Positions 10,870-22,663 of a DNA stretch of 64,000 nucleotides are shown one piece after another. The position numbers and the translations under genes are program-made. The stretch is taken from positions 1,004,001-1,068,000 of the forward strand of contig CASBWL010000411.1 in assembly GCA_949130495.1 (NCBI GenBank). Direction: 5' to 3'. Numbering within the stretch: the stretch's first letter is position 1; each line of letters starts with the position of its first letter. The notes below the pieces were generated by a model. That model ran no database searches, was not told the origin of the DNA, and was given only the letters and a program-made list of their open reading frames with translations. Source of the DNA: Sambucus nigra (lineage: Eukaryota > Streptophyta > Magnoliopsida > Dipsacales > Adoxaceae).

Positions 10870-12242
10870 ATGGAGAATACGAATCAAGTGCCGATTGTAC
10901 AACCAGATTTATGGAAGGTTCTGGCTCTGCACATCGCCAAAATCGACAATCTTCAAATCGAGGTTTATGAGATTCAAAGAAAACGGGTCCATGCCCCCGA
11001 AGATCCTAAGGTCATTTTCCTTCGCGCCATGGGTCCACCTGCACTCGAGACTATTTGGGCTCCTGAAGAATACCATCATGCTCCACGTTCTACTCCTGCT
11101 ATTGGGCCGCCACCAGCTTAGCTTTTTATTCCAAACGTTGCTCAAACCGTGGCTAATTTACCTGTAACTGTTGACCCGAAAGAAGAAGAACTGAACAAGG
11201 TCAAGGAAGACCTCAAGATGCTAACCAAGAAATTCAACCAAGTCAGAATCTCTGGGAACTATATGGACTACACCCACATGTCTCCCTATCCTAAAGCCAG
11301 GTTACCAGAAAAATTCAAGATGCCCAATATCGAGAAGTTTCGAGGTAGTGGACCCCCGATTGTTCATCTCCGTAGCTATTACCGATCCATGACTCTCCTA
11401 GGGACTTCGAAAGAAATAATGGCTCAGATGTTCTAATAGACTTTGAAAGATAGCGTCCTTCGTTGGTTCCTATCCCTTGAAGAATCTAGAGTCCGCAGTT
11501 AGGAAGACATTGCTTGTGAGTTCATGTCACAATAGAAGTACACCGAGGAACTAGAGGTTACCCGCCGTGACTTGGAACTACTTAAACAGAACCCTGGGGA
11601 ATCAGTCAGTAACTTTATAGTTAGATGGAGAGAAAAATCACCTACCATGACCAATCAGCCTTCTAAAGAAGAACAAGTCAGCATTGTGAAGAAGAATTTT
11701 CTACCCCATGTCCGAGCAGCAATAGGAGCATAGTATTACCCTCACTTTCGAGCCCTCCAAGAAGCAAGAGTAGAAATCAAAGAAGGTCTTGTCAAGACAA
11801 AAGTTGAACCGAAGAAAACTCTCGATAGTTTGCTCCTAAAAAATTTTAAAATCCTACTAGTACCACAGTCTTTACTGTTAACAACATCTCGTAGCCTGTC
11901 GCTTTGTGGGCACCGAAAAGTCGCCCAAACCCAATTCGGAAGGAATATATTGAGATTCACACTCCTCTCTTCAAAGTCTACCTGACACTCTTAAATAAAA
12001 ACCTGATCAAACCCTTGGACCCTCATCCGTTACCAAATCCACTTTCGAAAAACTTCAAACGTGATGCCCATTGTGACTTTCACCAAACTACTGGCCATAT
12101 CACCGACCAATGTTTCCATCTACAAAACATAATCCAAAGCCTGATTGACCGAGCTATCATCGCCCCACCAGCTAATCCTAAACCAAACATTACCCATAAT
12201 CGACTCAGAACTCGACCCATTTACCCAAATCATGCCAAGTAA
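10870..12242 (+). pseudogene. Ogre gag polyprotein, broken by several stops
   Basis: Structural capsid/nucleocapsid protein of the element. From 10870 the frame reads through stops at 11119, 11434, 11500, 11533 and 11731. Visible blocks are an acidic-basic linker (DPKEEELNKVKEDLKMLTKK), a PEKFKMPNIEKFRGSGPP block typical of the gypsy capsid start, LKDSVLRWFLSLEE (W-x-L core), and NPGESVSNFIVRWREKS (the E.v..F..R...  core). After a frame change near 11850 the knuckle CDFHQTTGHITDQC lies at about 12070-12111, the CxFH...GH....C form peculiar to Tat/Ogre gag, followed by LQNIIQSLIDRAI. Several stops are TAG or TAA where Q or W is expected, as deamination of methylated C would give. Confidence 0.8.
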
Positions 12243-12389
12243 ATCACCAGTCATACCCATATACTCTCTTAAACCTCTCCAAATATACCCACATTTCCTC
12301 TTACACCCTACTAGCCTTGTCGACCAAACCTTATCACTCCTCACTAGAACATGTGTCGCTATTTATATTCGTTCTGGAGGTAAAGATAT

Positions 12390-13072
12390 GGAATTATCAT
12401 AATTATTGAACCAACTCCTAGAGTTCGGGCTGAAATTCCCCTCCCAGATGACCATTGACTGTCAGAGATTTAGTGTGTTATTCTTAAAAGCTCGAAAAAG
12501 GGCCCAAAAGTCAGACAACTGGGTAGTGACAACCGACGAAGTCAGTCTAGATGACCTAATCCAGATCATGGAAGATTTGTTTTGACAGACTGACGATATT
12601 TGTATCATATTTGAGCTGCTCGATGCTTTGAAATTAAAAGGGTACCCGGTTTATTCAGTCCTGCATGTCCCCACCGAATGGTAAGAGTTATACAAAGAAG
12701 CCATAGAAGTTGTAGAGTGTATTGACTTTACATGGAAAGACAATATCGTTGCCACCGAATGGGGAGACTATTCTGAAGATTCAGATGAAGAGACAGATTC
12801 AGGATAGACTAGTCTGATAACCAACATATGCGGAGTGATATCATTCGAGGAGCTGCTAGGAAAGATCAATCAGGTAGCTGAGCAAACTGATATCGATAAA
12901 GAAATAGGGTTTATGTTTTCCTCTCTTTCGTGAACCATAGGACCAAATCGAGGAGACATTACCAGAATTCAAACTTACAACCATCAGCAAGCGATAAAGG
13001 CAAAGGTGTTGAGAATCTCCTTATGCCAGAAATGAAGCTTGAAGAAAGTAAGTCCTTGATCAACTGAAGAAG
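12390..13072 (+). pseudogene. Ogre region between gag and protease
   Basis: A mostly readable frame with blocks such as FGLKFPSQMTIDCQRFSVLF, KSDNWVVTTDEVSLDDLIQ and an acidic stretch GDYSEDSDEETDSG near 12770. It has three or four stops (12582, 12681, 12805, 12933). Ogre has a long linker of unknown function between the gag knuckle and the protease, and I assign it on position only. It breaks off at 13072, where the SIRE copia entered, and the protease follows after 22664. Confidence 0.5.
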
Positions 13073-13077
13073 ACCCA

Positions 13078-14026
13078 TGTAAGGACATGTTTTATAAATG
13101 TCCAGGGGTAGAATCTAGGAATTTTCCAAGTGTCCTAGATCACAATTAAGTATTTCTGATATTGCTACATTCGGCACATCTCCACGACCATCCACGACGG
13201 CCTTGATTCGAATTCATGAATCCATCATCTTCATAAGTGCACCGTGTGTCAAGCAACGTACACTTCAATCATTCCCACTACTCCAGGTTCTTATGGTATA
13301 ATAATTTTAATTGGAGTTTTTAATTATTTGTATAAATAGTTAGGAATATTTTTTTAAATAAATTTTTTAAAGTCTGGCAAGAAGACAAACACGCGAGATA
13401 TTTTTATGGAGGTTTCTTGAGGCTCATCACTGATGTCGTTCGAACGATGTCGTATGTGGTTCCAACGAGATGCCATCTCATTCAAACGACATCGTATGTC
13501 GCTCGAACGACCACCGCCTCAACCTGCCTATTTAAACAGTTTTCATGGTACACGGTTTTCTCAAGTCTGCATACCTCCATTTCTGCAAAATAATACCTCT
13601 TTCCAGACTTCATATTTTAAGGTTTTCATACCTTTTTGATTCACAAATATTTCCCAATACTTTATGTGAATCCTCTAAACCCCAATTAAGATTATACTAC
13701 TCATCTGGAGTACACTTGTGGAGAAGATTAAGCTTTTCCATTACTGACCTTCTAGAGCTCTTGCGGGATCTCTAACCAACGCCTGCGGGTATTTCGTATG
13801 TCACTGCTTGTATTTTCATTATAATTCGTGTAAATCGAACTTTACAAATTGTAGGGAAAATAAGATGGTTTTGCCCCTGTGGGGGATTTTTCCTCAACTG
13901 TGATTATCGTGCATGCTTATATTATTTCTTTATCCAATCACATTTGTTTGCAAGAGCTAAGTCTTGTTGGGACTAAAATCGGAATTTAATTAAATAAGTT
14001 TGACATTGATTGCTAGCACATTCTTA
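13078..14026 (+). mobile_element. SIRE-like 5' LTR (949 bp)
   Basis: Starts TGTAAGGACATG, ends GCACATTCTTA. U3 has CGAACGA/CGACATCGTATGTCG palindromic blocks at 13436-13512 and a TATA-like TATTTAAA at 13529-13536. It matches the 3' LTR at 21699 in order and length, with point differences throughout. Confidence 0.92.
13529..13536 (+). promoter_or_regulatory. TATA-like box of the SIRE LTR
   Basis: TATTTAAA follows a CG-rich palindromic U3 block (CGACATCGTATGTCG). The same arrangement is kept in the 3' LTR at about 22145. Assigned from position and composition only. Confidence 0.45.
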
Positions 14027-14029
14027 AAT

Positions 14030-14042
14030 TGGTATCAGAGCC
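14030..14042 (+). other. SIRE primer binding site (initiator Met tRNA)
   Basis: TGGTATCAGAGCC, 3 nt after the LTR. This is the standard copia primer site. Confidence 0.9.
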
Positions 14043-14868
14043 ATTTACAAAATTTTACCGTGTAAATTTTTTCGCAAAATTTTTCTGGATATCAATTTTG
14101 TTCTAAAAAAATGATTTTTGAAAAAGCGCAATCTCAATGGAAAACCTATATAATAGAGTCCCAATTTTTAACGGGTCTAATTACGCATATTGGAAAGCCC
14201 ATATGAAATCTCACTTAAAGGCCATAAAAGAACGTGTTTGGGTTGAGTGTGAAAGAGGGTGGACGCCTCCCACTATCACTGTAGATAACGTAACTACTTT
14301 AAAATTCGTGACTACATAGACTGTGGATAAATTTAAATGGAGCGCATATAACTCACGTGGGCTTAGTGCCATTTTTGGATCCATCACACCTGATGAGTTC
14401 CGACGCATTATGATGTGTACCACATCTAAAGAGACATGGGGTGTTCTGCAACTTACTCATGAAGGCACAAATGCAGTGAAAGAATCTACATTATAAAACT
14501 TAACTCCATAGTTTGAAACTATCTCCATGCATGAAAATGAGTGTTTAGGTGAATTTTATGCACGCTTATCCGATATCGTGAACACTAGTTTTAACTTAGG
14601 AGAACACATTCCTGATGCTAGGGAAGTTAATAAAATTTTGAGATCACTGCCTAAAAGATTTATCCCCGAAGTCACTGTGTTAAATTCATTAGGTGATTTG
14701 AGTAAGTTGAACTTGGAGGAATTAGTTAGAGACCTACATACCTATTAAATCGACATGTTCCCAAACACGATAAAATCAAAAGACAAAGGGGTTGGACTTA
14801 AAGCCCAGGCCGAAAAGAGTGAAGGGCCAAAGAGAGGTGAGTCATCTAAGAAAAGAGATGAAGAGATG

Positions 14869-14931
14869 TCTGATTCTGATTCTGATTCTGATTCTGATTC
14901 TGATTCTGATTCTGATTCTGATTTTGACTTA
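14869..14931 (+). repeat. Hexanucleotide GATTCT array coding (Asp-Ser)n
   Basis: About ten copies of GATTCT in the gag frame give an alternating DS tract, followed by FDLDN. Either a replication-slippage product or a selected acidic linker. The minus-strand ORF over it is only a shadow. Confidence 0.85.
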
Positions 14932-15512
14932 GATAATTTGGTCCTATTTGCTAAAAATTTTAAGAAATTTCTCAAATTAAAGAAAAATGGAAATTTTAAA
15001 GATAAAAAGAATTTTGAAAAAATAAATCTGAAAAGAAATTTGAGACAGATAAAAAGGACACATATAAGAAAGAAAGTGAGAGATGTTTTAAGTGCGGCAA
15101 CACAGGTCATAGGGGGTTTGAGTGTGCAACTAGGTTAAAATGTCAAGAACAATCCAAATTTGCGTTAAACACCACCCTTAGTGACGATAGCGAGGACGAG
15201 TCAATGGGCTATGGGGACGAGTCATTGCATGAATGTAACTTCACCGCATTCATGGTTAGTCATGTGAGTACTGACAGTGCTCCTCATAATGATGAGGATG
15301 CAAGCTCATAGGGACACCTTGACAGTGATAGCAGTATGAGCGAGGGGGAAGAATAAGAAAGTGAGAGCGAGAATGATCTCCGATGCGCGTACGTTGATTT
15401 ATATGTTGATACTTTCAAGACCAAAAAATGTAACAAAGCATTAGCTCTTAGGATAGCAGCTCTATAGAATGAATTAGGAGAGATGAGAGAGAGAGACCTC
15501 CACATCCACTGC

Positions 15513-15514
<2 letters not shown>

Positions 15515-15562
<48 letters not shown>
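15515..15562 (+). repeat. (GA)n microsatellite in gag
   Basis: An almost pure GA run, preceded by two shorter GA runs at 15484-15496. Long minus-strand (LS)n frames over this region come from it and are not genes. Confidence 0.9.
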
Positions 15563-15566
<4 letters not shown>

Positions 15567-16193
15567 CCTGTGTTGAAACAAAGAAAGTTTTGGAAAGAGA
15601 GAAAGTATTTTTGCGAAAGAAAAAGGGGACTTGACTAAGCAAGTGGTTGATATGATGAGTGAGCTTCGTTCCTCCCTGGACACTCGAAAGAAACTGGAAG
15701 CCCTTGTAGCCCAATTCACTCATGACCTTGAGAGAGCCCGGGAAGTCAAGGTAAGAATTAAGGACAGATCTGGTAAGATGGGAAAGATGAACCTCGCCCA
15801 TGCTTTGGGTTTAGGTGATAGGCCAGTAATAGGTTTTGATGGAGCTTCCACGTCCCATACGACATTGGAATCGGTTCCCAAGTTTATTAAAAATCCATAT
15901 GGCCACCCACCTAAAAATCATAAGAGAGTTCGGCCAAGAAAAGCAAAGCAAAGTTGGCCTAAGTCTACATATTTTTATACTTACTGCAAAAGAGAAGGCC
16001 ATCTTCGTGAGTATTGCTATAGTTTGGGTCAGACACGACGTACTTTTTCTCCGTCACATGCCACTACTGATTTCAAGAGTCTTAGAGAGCGAGTTGAGTT
16101 TCTAATCGCCACATCTTAGAGTATAGTGGAAGCATTCCAACGGATTAAGATGTCGTCAGTGGAAACTTCTAAAATCCCGACTATAGTCAATAA

Positions 16194-17092
16194 TAGGGCT
16201 GTGCAAAAAAATCGCCAACCCGAAGAACCGAACCAAACCGACCTCTATGGTTTGGGTTGGTTCATTTTTTTTAACTTATGCGTTGGTTCTGGTTCTTAAA
16301 AAATAAAAACCGATGCAGTCGGTTAGGTTCTAGGGTTGATATGTAAACCAAACCGAACCGAACCATAAAACCTAACCGAAAATCCAAACTTAGAACCGGT
16401 AATTAGAACCGAAGTTAGAACCGGACTTTTTAGTCCTTTAATTTTTTCATTTCTAGCAAATAGCGAAGTAGGGTTTCTTTTTTTCATTTCCAACCGTCAT
16501 CTTCTCGCTCTCACCTTAGGAGCTCTCGTGTAGTAGATCGTCTTCTCTCTCTCACCTTATCAGCTCTCATGTTCTCTCTCTCGTGTAGCAAGCTGCTACT
16601 AGCAGCTCATGTTCTCTCTCTCGCCTTAGCGAAGGTATGAAATCAATCCGTTATATCTCTCTCACAAATTATTTCAATGTCGTCTTCTTCTTCGTCTACC
16701 ACTATTATGTGTAGTGTAGTATTTCAGATCTGAGTTTGATGCCTAAAATTGTTGAATAATGTAGTCTTCTTCTTCATCTACCATTATTATGTGTGTCACT
16801 TCATGAAATAGTTACCATTATTAGTTGTAAATGTATATAAAACAGAGATAGTTGTAATCTGTTTTGATACATAAATCATTTCATGTATTTTAGTCTATTT
16901 TAGTCTATTTAATTTCATGCTTAAATCACAAATTACAGGAATCAAAAACCGACAAAACCAAACCGAGAACCATTGGTTCGGTTCGGTTCGGCTCGGTTCA
17001 GTTCGGGTTCCAAAACCAGAGAACCGAACCATTTCGGTTCTGGTTCTGGCTCTATAGTGGAACCGAACCAACCCGAACCATACTCAGCCCTA
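16194..17092. mobile_element. Non-autonomous hAT element (899 bp) inside the copia
   Basis: 8-bp target duplication GTCAATAA (16186-16193) and GTCAACAA (17093-17100), one mismatch. Terminal inverted repeats TAGGGCTGTGC and CTCAGCCCTA. Both subterminal regions are built of AACCGAACC / GGTTCGGTT repeats, the familiar hAT-MITE pattern. The interior (16430-16930) is T-rich with CTCTCTC and TTCTTCTTC runs, and no transposase is visible. It separates the gag/protease linker from the protease. Confidence 0.87.
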
Positions 17093-17194
17093 GTCAACAA
17101 TGACAAGGGCAAAAATAAGGTCACCACATCTTAGGTTCCTAATAACAATGCAAAAGCCCTTGTTGTTCATATTTCTCTTAAAGCACATAATTCT

Positions 17195-17600
17195 CTACAG
17201 TGGTACTTTGATAGTGGGTGCTCCAGGCACTTGACTTGTGACGTCTCTCTGTTTACCTCCCTCGAGGATCGTAAGGAAGGTAAAGTCACTTTTGGAGACG
17301 GGAAAAAGTCTTGCATAGTATGACGAGCTACAGTAGAGTTACCAGGATTTCCTAAGCTAGAGAATGTGTTGTACATAAAGGGATTGAAAGTAAATTTACT
17401 CAGCATTGGCCAACTGCACGACGTTGACTTTGCAGTATAGTTTGACCGGAATAAATGCCACGTTTATGATAAAGCCAGTAAAATTCTATTACAAGGGGTG
17501 AGGATTGAAGTCAATTATTATGGGATCATGCCCGAGTCCTCATTTATCTGTAATAACGCCACAATCACTTCTATGGACCTGTGGCATTAATGTCTAGGTC
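17195..17600 (+). pseudogene. Copia protease and GAG-pre-integrase region
   Basis: The aspartic protease motif WYFDSGCSRHLTCD at about 17200 (D-S-G catalytic triplet intact) is followed by FGDGKKSCIV and LENVLYIKGLKVNLLSIGQL, the C-terminal half of copia protease. The pre-integrase block DLWH.CLGHVN (17578-17607) has a stop in place of R (TAA), and its zinc-binding H is present. Stops also fall at 17321 and 17440. Confidence 0.8.
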
Positions 17601-17617
17601 ATGTAAACTTTCAAGAT

Positions 17618-18303
17618 TTGGAAAAGTTCTTTAAAAAGAACCTAGTACGTGGCTTACCATCACTTGGAAAGCCAACTTTCGTAGTTTATGGACCCTGCCA
17701 GTTGGGAAAGCAAATCCGTAGCCCCCATTGGAAGTGGAATTCCATTACCATCTCTCGCATCCTTGAGTTGATACATATGGATCTTATGGGTCCTACTCGT
17801 ACTGAGAGTTTAGGTGGTAAGAATTATATTCTCGTGATGGTAGATGATTTCTCATGCTACTCGGTTTTAGGTTTTCTGCGAGTGAAATCCAATGCTATGG
17901 ACTTTTTTATGACCAAGTGTCGTGTCCTGCAAAATCAACACGGTGTCACTATCAACATAATACGTAGTGACAATGGCACTGAGTTTAAAGAAGCAAAAAA
18001 AGATCTGTTCTATGATAGCCTCGTAATCAAACACGAATTTCGGTCGTTAGGACTCCTCGGTAAAATGGGATTATTGAGAGGACGAATCGAACGATTCAGG
18101 AGAAGGCTAGATCTATGCTTTTGGGTCGTAATGTTGCAAGAAGATTTTGGGCAGAGGCGGTGTCTACTGCGTGCCATACGGTGAATAGGATATATCTTCA
18201 TCTACACACACTTACGACGCCCTACGACTTGTGGACTGGAAAGAATCCCAACCTTTCATATTTCCGTGTCTTTGGGAGCAAATGCTACATCCTACGAGAA
18301 TGA
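17618..18303 (+). pseudogene. Copia integrase, frameshifted
   Basis: DDE-type integrase that inserts the cDNA. The open part from 17618 covers GKQIRSPHWK, IHMDLMGPTRTESLGG (first catalytic Asp), YILVMVDDFS, and RSDNGTEF (second Asp). A frame change near 18050 moves the region with the catalytic Glu (NGIIERTNRT) into frame 1; there the sequence runs through LLGRNVARRFWAEAV, TPYDLWTGKNPNLSYF and VFGSKCYI to a stop at 18301. The sequence continues to 18646 with a short, variable linker. Confidence 0.82.
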
Positions 18304-18646
18304 TAGCAATTAGGAAAGTTCGACTCCTGGAGCGACGAGGGGATATTTTTAGGTTATTCATCGTCCTGTAGAGCTTATCGTGTTTATAACCTGAATAGAT
18401 CTAAGGTTATGGAGTCATTAAACGTCACCGTGCAATATGACGAACCACTGGCGTTTATTGATTCTAACCTTTTGGGTGAGGGTGATGCACTTTCTACTGA
18501 TGATCCCATTGTGCCTCCCATGCCCAGAATGGAACCCATTCCTGACTTAGGGGTCACTCCTGTTTGGGTTCGCAAGAGTTATGATCCTTCTACTATTCAA
18601 GGAGATCCCACCCTAGGGGTCAAGACTCATGCTCAGCTAGAGAACA

Positions 18647-20161
18647 TTGTTAGCCATCTTATCTACACGTCCAAAGTCGAGACCAATAACTATAAGGAAG
18701 CACTCAAAGATTAACACTAGATATGTGTTATGCAGGACGAGTTGCTTCGGTTTAGAAAAAAATAATGTCTGGGAACCGGTCCCACGACCTAGTGAGATAA
18801 ATGTGATAGGTACCAAGTGGATCTTTAAGAATAAGGTGGATAAGACTGGTACCATTATCCAAAATAAGGCTAGGTTGGTCGCTCAAGGCTACACACAGAT
18901 TGAGGGTGTAGACTTTGATGAGATATTCGCTCTAGTTGGAAGGCTTGAGTTTGTCCGCTTACTACTCGCCATCGCATGTCATCTGCGTTTCAAGTTATAT
19001 CAAATGGATGTCAAGAGTGCCTTTATGAATGCCATTCTACAAGATGAGGTTTATGTGGAACAACCAAAAGGGTTCGAAGGCCCTAAGCACCATGATCACG
19101 TCTAGTATCTGAGGAAATCCTTGTATGGTTTGAAGTAAGCACCCCGTGCTTCGTACTAGAGGCTTACTTCCTATCTCTTAGCCCGTGGCTTAAAGAGAGG
19201 GGGAGTTGATATGGCGTTGTTCGTCACGAGAGATAACGGTGTTATTTTGGTTGCCCAGGTCTACGTGGGTGACATAGTCTTTGGATCTACGTGCTCCCAG
19301 CATGCTCAACACTTTAAAGAAGAGATGAAGAGTGAGTTTGACATGTGCATGGTTGGTGAGCTTACTTTCTTCCTTGGTCTCCATGTTCGTCAGCTAGAGG
19401 ATGGGATGTTCATCTCCCAATCCAAGTATGATAGAGATCTTGTGAAGAAATTTGGTCTAGACTCCGCTAAGCACGCACGTACACTGATGAGTACCTCAAC
19501 TAAGCTTAACAATGACACTTCAGGCAAGAACGTAGAGCAAATATTGTATCGGAGTATGATAGGTAGTTTTCTCTACTTGACTTCTAGTCGTCCTAATATA
19601 ACCTTCAGTTTTGGAGTCTGTGCGCGAAATCAGGCATCCCCGAAAGAGTCAAACTTACTCGCTCTTAAATGTATTATCAAATACGAAAGTGGGACTCTAT
19701 CGCTTAGCATTTGGTATTCCTTTGATACCAGTGACCGTTTATCCGCCTATTCGGATGCCGATTGGGCCGGGAATGCAGATGGATGTAGAAGCACTTCTGG
19801 TGCGTGTTTCTTCTTTGGTTCTGCTCTTGTCTCTTTGTTGAGCAAAAAGAAAAACTCCATCTCTTTATCCATTACGGAGGCTGAGTACATAACCGCCGGG
19901 AGTTATTGCACGCAACTTCTGTGGATGAAGCGGATGTTGGAGGATTATGGGATCTCACAGGAGACCATGAATATTTCCTATGATATCACGAGCGCGATAC
20001 ACATATCTCGTAATCCAGTCCAGCATTTGCGCACACAACACATTAATATACGCGAGCATTTTATTCGCGAGATTGTAGAGGAAAAGGTCATATCCTTGAG
20101 TTTTGTATCTACCGACCTCCAGTTAGCCGATATTTTCACGAAGCCTTTAGATTTCCCTTAG
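18647..20161 (+). pseudogene. Copia reverse transcriptase and RNase H
   Basis: The RT starts with WEPVPRPSEINVIGTKWIFK, then RLVAQGYTQIEGVDFDE, LLAIACHLRFKLYQMDVKSA (catalytic Asp kept), and stops at 19103 and 19136. The second RT block at 19211 has VYVGDIVFGST: the first Asp of the copia YVDD box is Gly, which would abolish polymerase activity. RNase H is nearly intact: SAYSDADWAGNADGCRSTSG (first Asp), SITEAEYIT (Glu), SAIHISRNP, and ADIFTKPL at the end. Stop at 20159. The frame 19211-20161 is the longest open one in the window (316 codons). Confidence 0.88.
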
Positions 20162-21698
20162 ATTCGAGAGTCTTAGGAAGTCTTTAGGAATTTGCACAGT
20201 TGACTAAGGGGTGGTCACCAGGTCTAGAGTATGATACATTTTTTCATGTTCATATCATTTGATTCCTATCTCTAGATTGTATTATTTGTATATTTATTTA
20301 TTTGTTTGATTTTTTTATTTTTAAATTGAAAATTCCAAAAAGATTTTATTTATTTTTTTATTTTAGAAAAATCCAAAAAGATTTTCTTATGATAAATTTT
20401 TTGAAAATCACAAAAAGAGTTTTGTATTTTGTTTACATCGTTTATGAATGAACATTTAAGATAACCATAGTCACCACTTCATTCCATATTTCACGTGACT
20501 GTTTGAAAGTGATTTGAGATGCTATGTCATTTCATCTATGTGCTTTACATTGTTTGGAGTCTTTGAGATATGATTCGTGATATCTTCTACATGTTTGGCT
20601 CCCTATCTTCTTTATTGCACGCTATTATTTGAGTATTGTACTTGTCTATCACATGCTAGCTTAAGTGTTTCCATCTCAATTGTGTCTATACCAATACCAA
20701 AATGCGATAAAACTTAACAAGATAGTAGTGGATGTCAAAACCGTTTACCGTAAGGAAATAATTGCAACAAAATATGATGAGTGAATCACGGGAAAGGGTT
20801 ATGAGAGTTTAAAATTAACTCATCGAGAAAGCCACCGTTTGAAAAAGAGCCCGAAAAAATTAAATGGCAATAAAAAGAAAAAAACATGCCAAATCAAATG
20901 GGCCAATAATTTTTCGTTTTCCTTACCTCAAAAGAAAAATATAATGTATAATTATTTATGAGGGAGTGTGGATGGAAAGAAATGAAAAACGGGTTTGCAC
21001 GTCCTTGAAAGTCATGAAAAGGCGTTTCATACATTTTGGACGTTATTGGTGTGAAAATCACTCTGAGCTTTGATTTGCATATTTGACTGAGTCAATTTCT
21101 TTTAATTCCACAATTTTTAAACCTATGGAATATATTGAGTTCATTCATTAGAAATATCCAACATTCATCGTGCACATATGTTATGGTTATATGTATTGAT
21201 TTTCCTGTTGAATTTGTTCACATCCCTACATTTTCGCTATCATTGACTCGGTTGTTTTGGTGTTCTTTCATGGTGTGATTTTTTTTATGTTTAAAAATTC
21301 AAAAAGAGAAAGTTTATTACCTTGTGACATTCTCCCTTTGCATTTATTGCACACCATGATGATTCCAAGAGAATTGCTTGTTTGTTTTATAATGATTTCC
21401 TTACACATAATTGAAATTTGTTTCTGGTTATCATTATATTTCAAACTGTTGCGCGTCATGGGTATTTGTTTCTTGTTTCATGTGTGTAGGTATCAAAATG
21501 GAGAGTCATTTTTTCACACCCTGATGATGACAGGAAAGTTTGAAGAGTTGAAGATGACCGAAGTTGTGAAGACACACATTTAGTATTTATATTTTTCGGG
21601 TTTAATGGGGATATGAAATTGTACGTCAGTTCGTTTATTTTGGGAAGCATAATTCGAATATTTTTTTGTATGTACCGACATAGACATGGGGTGAGATT
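20162..21698 (+). other. SIRE 3' non-coding region
   Basis: No convincing gene, although SIRE relatives may have an env-like frame here. Features seen: CAAAAAGATTTT repeats at 20335-20430, the block GAGAAAGCCACCGTTTG at about 20825 with runs of A after it, and a polypurine tract (ATGGGGTGAGA, 21685-21695). The first two are shared with the old copia element at 38640-38720 and about 39108-39125, so this is a conserved non-coding module of the family. Confidence 0.6.
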
Positions 21699-22658
21699 TG
21701 TAAGGACGTGTTTTATAAATGTCCGGGGTGAAATCTAGGAATTTTTCAAGTGTCCTAGATAATAATTAAGTATGTCTGATACCGCTACATTCGACACGTC
21801 TCCACGATCATCCACGACAGCGTTGATCCGAATTCATGCATTCATCATCTTCATACATTCATCATGTGTCAAGCAACATACACTTCAACCGTTCCCATTA
21901 CTCCACGTTCTTATGGTAAAATAATTTTAATTGGAATTTTTAATTATTTGCATAAATAGTTAGGAGTATTTTTTAAATAAATTTTTTGAAGTCTGGCAGA
22001 TGATAAACACGCAAGATATTTTTAAGGAGGTCCTTGAGACACGTCACTGATGGCGTTTGAACGACATCGTATGTGGTTCGAACGAGATTCCATCTTGTTC
22101 AAACGACATCGTACGTCACTCGAACGACCACCGCCTCAACCTGCCTATTTAAACAATTTTCATGATAAACGGTTTTCTCAAGTATGCATACCTCCGTTTC
22201 TGCAAAACAGTACCTCTTTCCAAACATCATATTTTAAGGTTTTCATACCTTTTTTATTCACAAATATTTCCCAATCCTTTACGTGAATCCTCCAAACCCT
22301 AAGTAATATTATACTACTCATCTGGAGTACACTTGTGGAGAAGAGGAAGCTTTTCCATTGCTGACCTTCTGGAGCTCTTGCGGGATCTTTAGTCGACGAC
22401 ATCGAAATCGACGCCTGCGAGTATTTCGTATATCACTGCTTATATTTTCATTGTAATCCGTGTAAACCGAATTTTACAAATTATAGTGAAAATAAGATGG
22501 TTTTTCCCATGTGGGGGATTTTTCCTCAACTGTGATTGTTGTGCATGCTTAAATTATTTCTTTATTCAATCACGTTTGTTTGCAAGTGTTAAGACTTGTT
22601 GGGACTAAAATTGGAATTTAATTAAATAAGTTTGACATTGATTGCTGGCGCACTCTCA
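21699..22658 (+). mobile_element. SIRE-like 3' LTR (960 bp)
   Basis: Starts TGTAAGGACGTG right after ATT of the polypurine tract and ends GCGCACTCTCA, followed by the target duplication ACCCA. Includes an extra short segment near 22393-22410 (GACATCGAAATCGAC-like) that is missing from the 5' LTR. Point differences from the 5' LTR are frequent, so the element is not recent. Confidence 0.92.
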
Positions 22659-22663
22659 ACCCA

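Larger units (their letters stand above)
14137..16119 (+). pseudogene. SIRE-like copia gag, broken
   Basis: The start MENLYNRVPIFNGSNYAYWK (14137) is the canonical copia gag N-terminus, followed by stops at 14317, 14494 and 14509. The UBN2-type middle (14527-14748) includes LRSLPKRFIPEVTVLNSL and LSKLNLEELVRDL. Then come a DS hexanucleotide run (14869-14931), a K-rich stretch, and a CX2CX4HX4C knuckle at 15084-15125 (CFKCGNTGHRGFEC). A (GA)n microsatellite breaks the coiled-coil region at 15515-15562. The frame 15631-16119 holds a second knuckle, YTYCKREGHLREYC, whose first Cys is Tyr (TAT for TGT). Confidence 0.82.
13078..22658 (+). mobile_element. SIRE/Maximus-like Ty1/copia element (9.6 kb)
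   Basis: LTRs at 13078-14026 and 21699-22658, perfect 5-bp target duplication ACCCA (13073-13077 and 22659-22663), primer site TGGTATCAGAGCC at 14030 (initiator Met tRNA), polypurine tract ATGGGGTGAGA at 21685-21695. Copia order gag, protease, integrase, RT, RNase H on plus. Coding regions carry many stops. The 1.5 kb between RNase H and the 3' LTR, where SIRE elements can hold an env-like frame, holds no convincing ORF here. An hAT element sits in it at 16194-17092. Confidence 0.92.

Noticed and set aside
14745..15110. Minus ORF with (SE)n
   Set aside because: Shadow of the (DS)n gag frame on plus.
15448..15801. Minus-strand (LS)n ORFs
   Set aside because: Shadow of the GA microsatellite in the copia gag frame on plus.
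20162..21698. env-like gene of SIRE
   Set aside because: No frame above about 108 codons, no signal peptide or transmembrane pattern in order; only a conserved non-coding block is seen.
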